DNA from: a bacterium
GTDB taxonomy: Bacteria > SZUA-79 > Acidulodesulfobacterales > Acidulodesulfobacteraceae
Reading direction: 5' to 3'
Length of the DNA: 7,814 bases
NCBI GenBank assembly: GCA_021821565.1
Contig: JAKACI010000064.1
Coordinates: forward strand, 1 to 7,814
The notes below the pieces were generated by a model. The model ran no database searches, was not told the DNA's origin, and worked only from the letters and a program-made list of their open reading frames with translations. The position numbers and the translations under genes are program-made. This document shows, piece by piece, positions 1 through 6,130 of the stretch; within the stretch, counting starts at the first letter, position 1; the number at the start of each line of letters is the position of its first letter.

Positions 1-1
1 T

Positions 2-280
2 CTTGATATTAGAAAAGTTTCCCAGCTTGCAGATTTTATCATTATTGCAAGCGGAACATCCGATAGGCAGGTTTCAGCTATTGCCGATAATGTTTTAACA
101 TCCGTAAAAAGAAAATCTATAGCAATTGATGGCATTGATACTTCAAGATGGGTTGCAATGGATTACGGCGATATGATAATACATATTTTTCTTGAACCTT
201 ACAGATCTTTTTATAATCTTGAAAATTTATGGCCTGATGCCAAAGAGCTTATTATAGAAGATAAAATTGAGTATTATTAA
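2..280 (+). CDS. rsfS: Ribosome silencing factor RsfS (Iojap family), 3' part
   Basis: The first reading frame is open from base 2 to a TAA at 278-280 and gives 92 residues; the 5' end lies outside the window. The translation has the Iojap/RsfS core: LADFIIIASGTSDRQVSAIAD aligns with the family segment 'tDcmIIctGTSsRHVmsIAD', followed by a tryptophan-containing W-V-A-M-D-YGDMIIHIF stretch and the Y-x-LE-x-LW tail (YNLENLW). RsfS binds ribosomal protein uL14 on the 50S subunit and blocks subunit joining, which lowers translation in slow growth. Family members are about 105-120 residues, so only roughly 15-25 residues should be missing. In many proteobacteria rsfS follows nadD and precedes rlmH; here no rlmH follows. 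The homology call is firm from motifs; the role is taken from the family. Confidence 0.9.
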   Translation, partial: LDIRKVSQLADFIIIASGTSDRQVSAIADNVLTSVKRKSIAIDGIDTSRWVAMDYGDMIIHIFLEPYRSFYNLENLWPDAKELIIEDKIEYY

Positions 281-310
281 AATAAGCCCTGAATATTACA
301 AATATTTTAT

Positions 311-340
311 GATAGTTTATATATAGATAGTTTATATATA
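311..340. repeat. Perfect 15-bp tandem duplication in the rsfS-lapAB gap
   Basis: The unit GATAGTTTATATATA occurs twice head to tail, at 311-325 and 326-340, with no mismatch. It lies in a 252-base AT-rich gap (281-532) between rsfS and the next gene, in which I see no gene, no strong terminator and no clear promoter. The duplication is most simply a slippage product in AT-rich DNA. Confidence 0.6.
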
Positions 341-532
341 ATAGCATATTAATGATATACTCAAATTCAAATGATAATTATAATTTTGGATATGCGTTTC
401 TGCATTATAAAATATTAATAATATACCAAATTTTAATAATATAAAAAAATAATTTTTAATATTATTAATTTATTAATTTAAAAATAGTAAAATAATAAAA
501 TAAGAACATAATATAAATAAAATAAAATTTAT

Positions 533-1399
533 ATGTATTTAATAGTCCTTTTTGTATTAATTTTAATACTTGTTGCTTTTTTTGAATATCTTTACGTTTT
601 AAATCCGATAAAAATCCCGCTTCATTATCTCCCTGGAAGCCATAACGCAGTTGATTATTATTTAATTTTTTACATTTTTGCCGCTTTTTTAATAGGTATT
701 CTGTTATTTCTTATTATTACTCTAATAAAAAATGTTACCGTTTATCTAAAAAATTTGGTAAAAAACAAAAAACAGTTTATTATTACGGAGATAGACAACT
801 CAATAGACAAAGCCGAATATTTATATATTAAAGCCCAATATGATAAAGCAATCGATATTTTAAAAAAATACATGTCTAAATATGAAAATAGCATTAAAGC
901 ATATCTTTTATTGTTTAAAATATATAAACATAAAGGAGATTTTAAATCTGCCGAAACATTTATTAATAAAATACTTGAAATAGATGGAAATAATGTAAAG
1001 GCGCTTAATGAAGCCGGGAACTTATATAAACTTAATAAAAATTATGAAAAAGCTGCAACTTTTTTTAATAAGGCTGTTGAAAATGCTCCAGATAACCTAT
1101 ATGCGGTACTGCAGCTTAAAGATTTATACATAAAAAATTCAGAATGGAAAAACGCTTATAAAATGTCTAAACTTTTTTTAAGCCAATCTAAAGATAAAAA
1201 TATTAATAAAAAGGAAGAAAGAGACCTGACGGGATTAAAATATGAATTTGGGAAATTTCTTCTTGAAAATGAAAATGATTTAGAAAGGTCTGCAAAAAGA
1301 TTTAATCAAGTTATCTCTCAGGATAAATATTTTTGCAGGCGCATATATATCGCTCGGCGATATATTAATAAAAAAAGACAAAGCAAACGATGCGTTTAA
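533..1399 (+). CDS. LapA-LapB fusion protein, N-terminal part (membrane anchor and TPRs), frameshifted
   Basis: 288 residues from ATG 533 to the first stop. Residues about 1-20 and 43-66 are hydrophobic helices separated by a short loop (NPIKIPLHYLPGS...), followed by a basic segment near 66-80. This arrangement matches the LapA (DUF1049) domain. Residues about 94-235 hold several TPRs with the usual A-x-x-x-F/Y and G/A-x-Y/L spacing, for example YEKAATFFNKAVENAPDN. In E. coli LapA and LapB (YciM) are adjacent inner-membrane proteins that help control LpxC turnover and LPS supply; here both appear in one chain. The reading leaves the family pattern after about residue 267: the last residues (CRRIYIARRYINKKRQSKRCV) are an out-of-frame tail. 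The TPR pattern resumes in the next frame as AGAYISLGDILIKK. No good Shine-Dalgarno precedes ATG 533. Removing one T from the run at 1330-1334 would join it to the downstream part as a single 454-residue protein. The fusion call is by pattern, not alignment. Confidence 0.75.
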   Translation: MYLIVLFVLILILVAFFEYLYVLNPIKIPLHYLPGSHNAVDYYLIFYIFAAFLIGILLFLIITLIKNVTVYLKNLVKNKKQFIITEIDNSIDKAEYLYIKAQYDKAIDILKKYMSKYENSIKAYLLLFKIYKHKGDFKSAETFINKILEIDGNNVKALNEAGNLYKLNKNYEKAATFFNKAVENAPDNLYAVLQLKDLYIKNSEWKNAYKMSKLFLSQSKDKNINKKEERDLTGLKYEFGKFLLENENDLERSAKRFNQVISQDKYFCRRIYIARRYINKKRQSKRCV

Positions 1400-1451
1400 A
1401 CTATGGGAAAAAGCTTTTGTAAAAACAAATAGTTTTGCAATAATTATAAAA

Positions 1452-1898
1452 ATGGAAGATACCGCAATTAAAATGAACAGTCCTCAGAATATAATCAAAT
1501 TTTACCAGGAGCTTATATATAATAATCCTGAAAAATGGGAATACAGGTTGTTTTTTGCAAAATTTTATATGCGCATTGAAATGGTTGACGAAGCTATATC
1601 CAATCTCAAAACTATACCCGCTTCTATATTTAAAGATAACTCATTATATCTTTTGCTTGGTGAATGCTATTTAAAAAGAGGGAATACGGACGAAGCCGCA
1701 TCTTCTTTCAGAAAGGCGTTAAAAAATCAGTATCCCGTAAAATTACCGTTCGTGTGCTCCAAATGTAATTACAGTTCATTGAATTATACAAGCTTATGTC
1801 CTTCTTGCTTTACTTGGAATACGATGAATATTAGATCAAATTCCTTATATGAATCTTTCACAAAAGAAGAACCGCAAAATATTTTTAATTTATCATAG
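1452..1898 (+). CDS. LapA-LapB fusion protein, C-terminal part (TPRs and rubredoxin-like zinc ribbon), frameshifted
   Basis: 148 residues from the first in-frame ATG, but the same frame is open and homologous well upstream, from about 1335, reading AGAYISLGDILIKKDKANDAF and then a W-E-K-A repeat end. ATG 1452 is therefore probably not a true start; this is the C-terminal third of the gene starting at 533. It contains further TPRs (LLLGECYLKRGNTDEAASSF...) and ends in a four-cysteine ribbon, C102-x-x-C105 and C116-P-x-C119 (numbered from 1452), followed by F-x-W-N. This matches the C-terminal rubredoxin-like metal site of E. coli LapB (CxxC...CPxC-x-x-W), which packs on the TPR domain and is needed for function. 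Stop is TAG 1896-1898. If the frameshift is real, the membrane anchor and the metal ribbon are separated and the protein is probably inactive; if it is a sequence error, the gene is intact. Confidence 0.75.
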   Translation: MEDTAIKMNSPQNIIKFYQELIYNNPEKWEYRLFFAKFYMRIEMVDEAISNLKTIPASIFKDNSLYLLLGECYLKRGNTDEAASSFRKALKNQYPVKLPFVCSKCNYSSLNYTSLCPSCFTWNTMNIRSNSLYESFTKEEPQNIFNLS

Positions 1899-1918
1899 TT
1901 TTATTATTAATAATAAAA
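1899..1918. terminator. AT-only perfect palindrome after the lapAB stop; possible weak terminator
   Basis: TTTTATTATT at 1899-1908 is followed directly by its reverse complement AATAATAAAA at 1909-1918, starting at the base after the TAG stop. The position fits a transcript end, but the stem has no G-C pairs, no spare loop and no long U tract, so it would be weak at best. It could equally be a chance palindrome in AT-rich DNA. Confidence 0.25.
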
Positions 1919-1939
1919 TTTCATAAAATTAACTGAGTT

Positions 1940-2036
1940 AGCGACTAATATAACTAAACAAGTAAGACAGCCAATCACCCCGCCCTTTCGGGCAGGGTTT
2001 GAGCCGTGAGGTTCAAGGGTAACAGCAATCATATTA
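1940..2036 (+). mobile_element. GC-rich hairpin segment resembling an IS200/IS605 end or TnpB omega-RNA remnant
   Basis: This stretch is far richer in G and C than its surroundings. It holds a stem CCCCGCCC (1978-1985), loop TTTC, GGGCAGGG (1990-1997), which pairs except for one C-A mismatch. Directly after it comes GAGCCGTGAGGTTCAAGGG (2001-2019) and then TAACAGC. From memory, a GC hairpin followed by 'GAGCCGTGAGG..CAAGGG' resembles the right end of IS200/IS605-family elements, where the omega-RNA scaffold of TnpB lies; this is recalled similarity, not a search. No tnpA or tnpB reading frame is present, so it would be a remnant or a short non-autonomous derivative. An alternative is a structured 5' leader of gpmI. 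It lies between the lapAB stop and the gpmI start and supplies the spurious GTG (2006) start of the longer gpmI reading. Confidence 0.35.
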
Positions 2037-2056
2037 TAAATATAAATAATAATTTA

Positions 2057-3607
2057 ATGAAAAAATATAAAAGCGCTGTTTTAATAATACTTGACGGATT
2101 CGGTTTATCTGATAAAATGTGTGGTAACGCAATAAAAAATGCAAAAACTGATTTTATAAACGAAATTTTTCAAAAATATCCTTTTACATCCTTAAAAGCT
2201 CACGGAAAAGACGTAGGGCTTCCTTACAATACTATGGGTAACTCGGAAGTCGGTCATTCGAATATAGGAGCAGGAAGAATATTAATACAGGATTTAACTA
2301 ACATTAACGATGAAATAGAAAATGATACTTTAAAAAACAACTATATTTTATTGAATTTTTTAAATTCTATAAGACAGGGAAACGGAAGAATCCATTTAAT
2401 GGGTTTGATTTCAGAAAGCGGAGTCCATGCCGAATTGAGCCATTTATTATATCTTATAAATTTTTTTTATGAAAATAATGCAAAAGAAATTTATATACAT
2501 GGTTTTTTAGACGGCAGAGATTCACCGCCTAAAAGCTCTGAAACTTTTTTAAAAAAACTATTGAACGGCATTAAAAAAACCGGAGGAAAAGCATCGGTTT
2601 CAAGTTTAATCGGCCGTTTTTACGCTATGGACAGAGATACAAGATGGGATAGAACGCAAATTGCCTTTAATATGCTTACAAAGTTAGAAGGCGAAAAATA
2701 TAATGATGTTTTTGAAGCAGTAAACGATAACTATTCACGAGGAATTACCGACGAATTTATAAAACCGTCTATAATAAAACAAAATAATTACGGAAAAGAC
2801 GGCAGGATTAATACTGAAGACGGGGTTCTTTTTATAAATTTTAGAGCAGACAGAGCAAAAGAAATAACGGAAGCCCTTTTTTTAGAGGCATTTAATTTTT
2901 TTGACAGAGGTTCATTTAAACCGGTTAAAAATTTTATATCTATGACAAAATATGACGATTCCTTTAAAAACAAATATATAATTGAACCGCAAAATTACAA
3001 AAATATATTGGGTGAAGTAATTTCCGATAATAATCTAAAACAATTTAGAGTAGCAGAAACTGAAAAATATGCGCATGTAACTTATTTTTTCAATTGCGGG
3101 CGCGAAGAACCCTTTGAAAATGAGGACAGACTACTAATACCTTCTCCTAGAGAATATAGAACATATGATTTAATACCTGAAATGAGCGCTTATAAAATTA
3201 AAGATGCTTTAGTTGAAAAATTAAAACTTAATGAATATTCTTTATATGTTTGTAATTTTGCGAATTGCGACATGGTTGGACATACCGGAAATTACGATGC
3301 TGCAGTTAAAGCCGTAGAAACCGTTAATTTTGTCCTTAAAGAAATTATTCCCGTTATTTTAAAAAATGACGGGGTTTGCATAGTAACCTCAGACCATGGA
3401 AATGCCGAAACTATGATAGACGATGATAACGGCGCTCCGATGACGAACCATACTTTAAATCCTGTCCCGTTTTGTCTAATTTCAAATTATACAAATGAAA
3501 TTCCGGAACTAAAACCGGGAAGATTATCCGATATAGCACCCACAATACTCAAACTTTTAGATATTAATATACCGGCGGAAATGACAGGGCGTGTTTTATG
3601 GGAGTAA
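2057..3607 (+). CDS. gpmI: 2,3-bisphosphoglycerate-independent phosphoglycerate mutase
   Basis: 516 residues, close to the usual 510-515. It interconverts 3- and 2-phosphoglycerate in glycolysis and gluconeogenesis in the cytosol, using two Mn(II) ions and a phosphoserine. Visible motifs from ATG 2057: metal ligand D13 in LIILDGFG; nucleophile S63 in TMGNSEVGHSN; HGFLDGRDSPP; RFYAMDRDTRWDRT; NFRADRAKE; AEKEKYAHVT-like TEKYAHVTYFFN; CDMVGHTG; TSDHGNAETM; and NHTLNPVPF. All metal and phosphate ligands of the alkaline-phosphatase-like and transferase domains appear present. The frame is also open from GTG 2006, but that adds 17 residues coded by the GC-rich leader element, and family proteins start a few residues before the VLIILDG strand, so ATG 2057 is preferred. 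No Shine-Dalgarno is seen just before it. The gene begins a tight run with the rluD-like gene (9-base gap) and pgeF. Confidence 0.95.
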   Translation: MKKYKSAVLIILDGFGLSDKMCGNAIKNAKTDFINEIFQKYPFTSLKAHGKDVGLPYNTMGNSEVGHSNIGAGRILIQDLTNINDEIENDTLKNNYILLNFLNSIRQGNGRIHLMGLISESGVHAELSHLLYLINFFYENNAKEIYIHGFLDGRDSPPKSSETFLKKLLNGIKKTGGKASVSSLIGRFYAMDRDTRWDRTQIAFNMLTKLEGEKYNDVFEAVNDNYSRGITDEFIKPSIIKQNNYGKDGRINTEDGVLFINFRADRAKEITEALFLEAFNFFDRGSFKPVKNFISMTKYDDSFKNKYIIEPQNYKNILGEVISDNNLKQFRVAETEKYAHVTYFFNCGREEPFENEDRLLIPSPREYRTYDLIPEMSAYKIKDALVEKLKLNEYSLYVCNFANCDMVGHTGNYDAAVKAVETVNFVLKEIIPVILKNDGVCIVTSDHGNAETMIDDDNGAPMTNHTLNPVPFCLISNYTNEIPELKPGRLSDIAPTILKLLDINIPAEMTGRVLWE

Positions 3608-3616
3608 AATATCAAT

Positions 3617-3889
3617 ATGGTATTAAAATCCTTTTATTCTTCTAATGAAAAAATTAGATTAGATATATTTCTAAAAAATAATTTAAATAATTTTACAAGG
3701 TCGTTCATTAAAAAATTAATTGAAGCAGGCAATGTATCAGTCAATAATTTAATAATAAAAAAACCTTCACTGATTATTAAAGCAGGCGCATTGATTTGCG
3801 TGGAAGAACCTGAAATAAAAAAAGATACATTGAAACCTTTTGATTTTCCTGTAGATATTATGTATGAAGATAATATGTTAGCGTTATAA
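3617..3889 (+). CDS. RluD-family 23S rRNA pseudouridine synthase, N-terminal part (S4 domain), frameshifted
   Basis: 90 residues from ATG 3617, preceded by GGAG at 3601-3604, which overlaps the end of gpmI. Residues about 12-60 form an S4 RNA-binding domain (RLDIFLKNN...TRSFIKKLIEAGNVSVNN, then K-x-x-x-I-K-A-G), followed by the link VDIMYEDNMLA that begins the pseudouridine synthase domain. The frame then meets TAA at 3887-3889. In the next frame from 3883 the family sequence continues without loss as VINKPAGISVHP, so one base is missing at about 3881-3885 (reading LA then VINKPAG). The intact product would be 314 residues, near the usual RluD length of about 310-325. If the frameshift is real, this fragment would only bind RNA. 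It shares a probable transcript with gpmI and pgeF. Confidence 0.8.
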   Translation: MVLKSFYSSNEKIRLDIFLKNNLNNFTRSFIKKLIEAGNVSVNNLIIKKPSLIIKAGALICVEEPEIKKDTLKPFDFPVDIMYEDNMLAL

Positions 3890-3909
3890 ATAAGCCTGCA
3901 GGCATTAGC

Positions 3910-4560
3910 GTGCATCCGTCTAGAGGAGAATATGAAAAAACCTTAGTTAACGCTTTAGTCGGTAAAATATCTAATCTTTCAGGTATAGGAGGCATTGAAA
4001 GACCGGGTATAGTTCACAGATTAGATAAAGACACGTCGGGAATTATGCTAATCGCAAAGAATGATGAATCGCATAATGCACTTGCAATGCAATTTAAAAA
4101 TAGAATTATTAAAAAAACTTATATAGCTTTCGTTTATGGTGTTTTTCAGGAACGTGCGGGAAATATTGAAGGATTTATTGAAAGAGACCCTAAAAATAAA
4201 ATTAAAATGAAATTATCAAAGACTGAGGGCAAACATTCGGCTACTTCATTTAAAACAATAAAAACTATAGACGGCATTATAAGTCTTTTAGAAATAAATC
4301 CTCTTACGGGCAGAACTCATCAGATCAGAGTTTCTATGTTAGAAACAGGTCACCCGATATTAGGAGATAAGGTTTATAAAAAAACCGAAATTAGAAATAA
4401 AAATGAATTCAAAAAATTTAACTTTATTGATAGACAAATGCTTCATGCATATAAAATTTCTTTTTTGCATCCAAAAACCGGTGAAATTATGATTTTTACT
4501 GCAAAGCCTCCGCAAGATATGGTATGGGGACTTAAAGATACCGAATATGATATGATATGA
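3910..4560 (+). CDS. RluD-family 23S rRNA pseudouridine synthase, C-terminal catalytic part, frameshifted
   Basis: The frame is homologous from base 3883 (VINKPAGISVHPSRGEYEKT); the GTG at 3910 is only the first start-like codon and lies inside the conserved V-H-P motif, so it is not a believable start. It carries the catalytic motif HRLDKDTSG, whose aspartate would be D137 of the repaired protein (E. coli RluD D139), then KKTYIAFVYG and the RluA-family motif LTGRTHQIRV. These enzymes isomerise uridines in 23S rRNA (RluD: helix 69; RluC: other sites); which target applies cannot be told from motifs alone. The gene ends ...EYDMI with TGA 4558-4560 inside a tandem ATATG array, six bases before the pgeF start. 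Without the S4 part and the KPAG segment a separate product from 3910 would probably be unstable. Confidence 0.8.
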   Translation: MHPSRGEYEKTLVNALVGKISNLSGIGGIERPGIVHRLDKDTSGIMLIAKNDESHNALAMQFKNRIIKKTYIAFVYGVFQERAGNIEGFIERDPKNKIKMKLSKTEGKHSATSFKTIKTIDGIISLLEINPLTGRTHQIRVSMLETGHPILGDKVYKKTEIRNKNEFKKFNFIDRQMLHAYKISFLHPKTGEIMIFTAKPPQDMVWGLKDTEYDMI

Positions 4561-4573
4561 TATGATATGATAT
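4545..4573. repeat. ATATG pentamer tandem repeat across the rluD-pgeF junction
   Basis: Five perfect copies of ATATG fill 4545-4569 and a partial ATAT follows at 4570-4573. The array contains the last codons and TGA stop of the rluD-like gene and the ATG start of pgeF. Because the unit is 5 bases, three or more units place a TGA in every frame, and the last ATG always reads into pgeF. Each junction creates ATGA-type stop/start overlap. It may give translational coupling in place of a ribosome-binding site, none being visible for pgeF. Confidence 0.85.
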
Positions 4574-5343
4574 TTTTAAATAAAAAATTTAATATTGATT
4601 ATAATCTTGTTTTTGGTTTTGGAGACAAAAAAATTGATTTTCAAACAAAAAACATAAAGGAAAGATTTGATATTTTAAAAGAAATAAAATTAAATTATTG
4701 TATTACAAATGAAAACTATGCAAATATTACAGAATTGAATCAGGTTCACGGCAATACCGTTCTTTCTCTTGAAGAACGGGGTATTGAAAAATTTTCGGAA
4801 AAAATAGAACTATACGATGCAGACGGGATTTTCACATCTTTAAAAAATTACTTGCTGTGTATAAAAACTGCAGACTGCATACCTTTATTATTTTACGATA
4901 AAATTTCAAAAACTATAGGGGCTGTTCACTGCGGATGGCGCGGAACATATAACGGTATTTTAATTAACGCTAAAAATATGCTTGCAGGCTACTACAATTT
5001 AAATCTTGAAAATGTTATCGTAGTTATAGGTCCCGGAATTTGTAAAAATTGCTACACCGTTAAGGAAGATTTATATGAAAAATTTATAAATAAAAACATA
5101 AATTATAAAAATTATTTTAAAGCAAGGCAAATTAATACCAAAAATTATAATTATATATCTGAAAAGGTTGAAGAATATTTATTTGATTTAAAAGGTCTAA
5201 TTTCAGATATTCTTTTAACTTTAGGATTTCGTGAAGAAAATATATACAATATAAATCTATGCAATTATGAAAACGAAAATTATTTTAGTTATCGGAAAAA
5301 TAAAACTGATTCAAGGTTTGTTTCGTTTATCGGAAAATTATAA
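4567..5343 (+). CDS. pgeF: Peptidoglycan editing factor / YfiH laccase-domain protein PgeF
   Basis: 258 residues, typical of the family (about 240-260). The metal-site motifs are present in order: QVHG with H61, YDADGIF, TADC-x-PLLF with C104, and AVHCGWRG with H121; H-C-H is the family's zinc/copper triad. GPGICKNCYTV and the C-terminal FSYRKNK-T complete the pattern. Members have been reported to cleave or phosphorolyse purine nucleosides, and in E. coli PgeF/YfiH helps keep L-Ser out of the peptidoglycan stem peptide; older annotations call it polyphenol oxidase or laccase. Pairing with an RluD-type gene is a very common bacterial arrangement, as in E. coli rluD-yfiH. The start chosen is the last ATG of the ATATG array; no in-frame alternative lies between it and the upstream TGA at 4558. 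No Shine-Dalgarno is seen, so coupling to the upstream gene is likely. Confidence 0.9.
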   Translation: MIFLNKKFNIDYNLVFGFGDKKIDFQTKNIKERFDILKEIKLNYCITNENYANITELNQVHGNTVLSLEERGIEKFSEKIELYDADGIFTSLKNYLLCIKTADCIPLLFYDKISKTIGAVHCGWRGTYNGILINAKNMLAGYYNLNLENVIVVIGPGICKNCYTVKEDLYEKFINKNINYKNYFKARQINTKNYNYISEKVEEYLFDLKGLISDILLTLGFREENIYNINLCNYENENYFSYRKNKTDSRFVSFIGKL

Positions 5344-5393
5344 TATCTTTAATCACCGTTAAAAATTTATTTTCTAGTTTCTATCTAATTTAT

Positions 5394-5426
5394 AGACGAC
5401 GGATACGCCGTCTAAATACCGACGGC
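5394..5426. other. Two mutually exclusive GC-rich hairpins downstream of pgeF
   Basis: Within the 164-base gap between pgeF and coaE, AGACGACG (5394-5401) can pair with CGCCGTCT (5406-5413) with one mismatch. GCCGTC (5407-5412) can instead pair perfectly with GACGGC (5421-5426) over an 8-base loop. The two stems share bases and cannot form together. The segment stands out as GC-rich in AT-rich DNA. It may act as a terminator or attenuator-like element, or be part of a dispersed repeat together with the palindrome that follows; there is no U tract to favour a classical terminator. Confidence 0.45.
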
Positions 5427-5431
5427 TTTAA

Positions 5432-5457
5432 AGCGTACCTGCCTGCGCAGGAATGAC
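5432..5457. repeat. Short palindromic repeat-like element (CCTGCGCAGG core)
   Basis: CCTGCGCAGG at 5442-5451 is a perfect palindrome, flanked as CCTGCCTGCGCAGGAATGACA. Read on the other strand this gives a GTCATTCCTGCGCAGGCAGG-type string, which from general experience resembles short dispersed intergenic repeats found in many environmental bacterial genomes. Only one copy lies in this window, so its repeat status is inferred. Confidence 0.4.
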
Positions 5458-5507
5458 ACTAAACATACAATATATTATATATAGATTAATAATAGGAAAT
5501 TAAAAAA

Positions 5508-6107
5508 TTGTTAAAAATCGGTTTAACGGGTTCTATAGGCTCAGGTAAAACGACTGTTTTATCTTTTCTTAAAGAAGCAGGATTTCTTACGATAAATCTT
5601 GATGAACTATCAAAATCTTTATTAAAAAAAAATACTTGCGAATATAAAAAAACAGTTGATTTTTTCGGTAAAAACATTTTAAATAAAGATGAAGGCATTA
5701 ACAGAAAAATTCTTGCGCAAATTGTTTTTTCAGATAAAATTAAAAAAAAAATTTTGGAAAGTATTATTTATCCTGCATTAAGAAAAAAAACTAAGGAAAT
5801 TTTAGATTTAAATTGCAATTCAAAAATAGCCGTCATTGAAGGGGCTGTCATATTTGAATCAGGATTTTATCTAGAAATGGATAAAATTATTCTCGTTGTA
5901 TGCGATTATTCAAAAAGATTGAAAAGAACTATCTTAAAATTTACATACGAAGATTTTATTAATCGGAATAAGTTTCAATTTAAGCAGCGTTATAAAATTT
6001 CTAAATCTCATTTTATAATTAATAATAGTTACGGTTTAAAATTTTTGAACCCTCAAATATGCTTATTAATAAACTTTCTTAACAATATTAATAATACTAA
6101 TAATTGA
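5508..6107 (+). CDS. coaE: Dephospho-CoA kinase
   Basis: 199 residues, usual for the family (about 195-210). It phosphorylates the ribose 3'-OH of dephospho-CoA with ATP, the last step of coenzyme A synthesis, in the cytosol. The P-loop is at residues 8-16 (GSIGSGKTT within IGLTGSIGSGKTT), followed by LDEL with D32 in place of the usual D-A-D, then NRKILAQIVFSD, the YPALRKK segment (family H-P-x-I), and IEGAVIFESGFYLEMDKIILV, a looser form of the VPLLFE-D-VVVV stretch. The LID region around residues 140-160 is also divergent, but R and Q (NRNKFQ) and the late F-I-I-N-N are kept. The start is TTG 5508: AGGA at 5494-5497 is 10 bases upstream, and the P-loop begins too soon after it for any later start. 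It follows the hairpin-rich gap and precedes a large inverted repeat. Confidence 0.88.
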   Translation: MLKIGLTGSIGSGKTTVLSFLKEAGFLTINLDELSKSLLKKNTCEYKKTVDFFGKNILNKDEGINRKILAQIVFSDKIKKKILESIIYPALRKKTKEILDLNCNSKIAVIEGAVIFESGFYLEMDKIILVVCDYSKRLKRTILKFTYEDFINRNKFQFKQRYKISKSHFIINNSYGLKFLNPQICLLINFLNNINNTNN

Positions 6108-6130
6108 TATATTACCTGTAAAATCCTGTT

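Noticed and set aside
281..532. A small gene or RNA in the rsfS-lapAB gap
   Set aside because: Only AT-rich sequence with frequent stops in all frames; no structured GC-rich segment.
1325..1345. Programmed ribosomal frameshifting or polymerase slippage in the LapAB gene
   Set aside because: The T run is only five bases, no classic slippery heptamer or stimulatory structure is evident, and LapB genes are not known to be recoded; error or mutation is simpler.
1917..2009. Short + strand open stretch through the GC-rich element (ends ITPPFRAGFEP, stop 2007-2009), considered as a tnpB C-terminus
   Set aside because: It is only 30 codons, has no start codon with a ribosome-binding site, and no TnpB motif (zinc-finger cysteines or catalytic D) is present.
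2788..2973. 61-codon open frame on the - strand
   Set aside because: It lies entirely inside the well-supported gpmI gene, has no family motif and no ribosome-binding site.
3634..3915. 93-codon open frame on the - strand
   Set aside because: It is the antisense shadow of the RluD-type gene, whose + strand translation carries clear S4 and synthase motifs.
5486..5698. 70-codon open frame on the - strand
   Set aside because: It overlaps the 5' end of coaE, including the P-loop codons, and shows no recognisable protein pattern.
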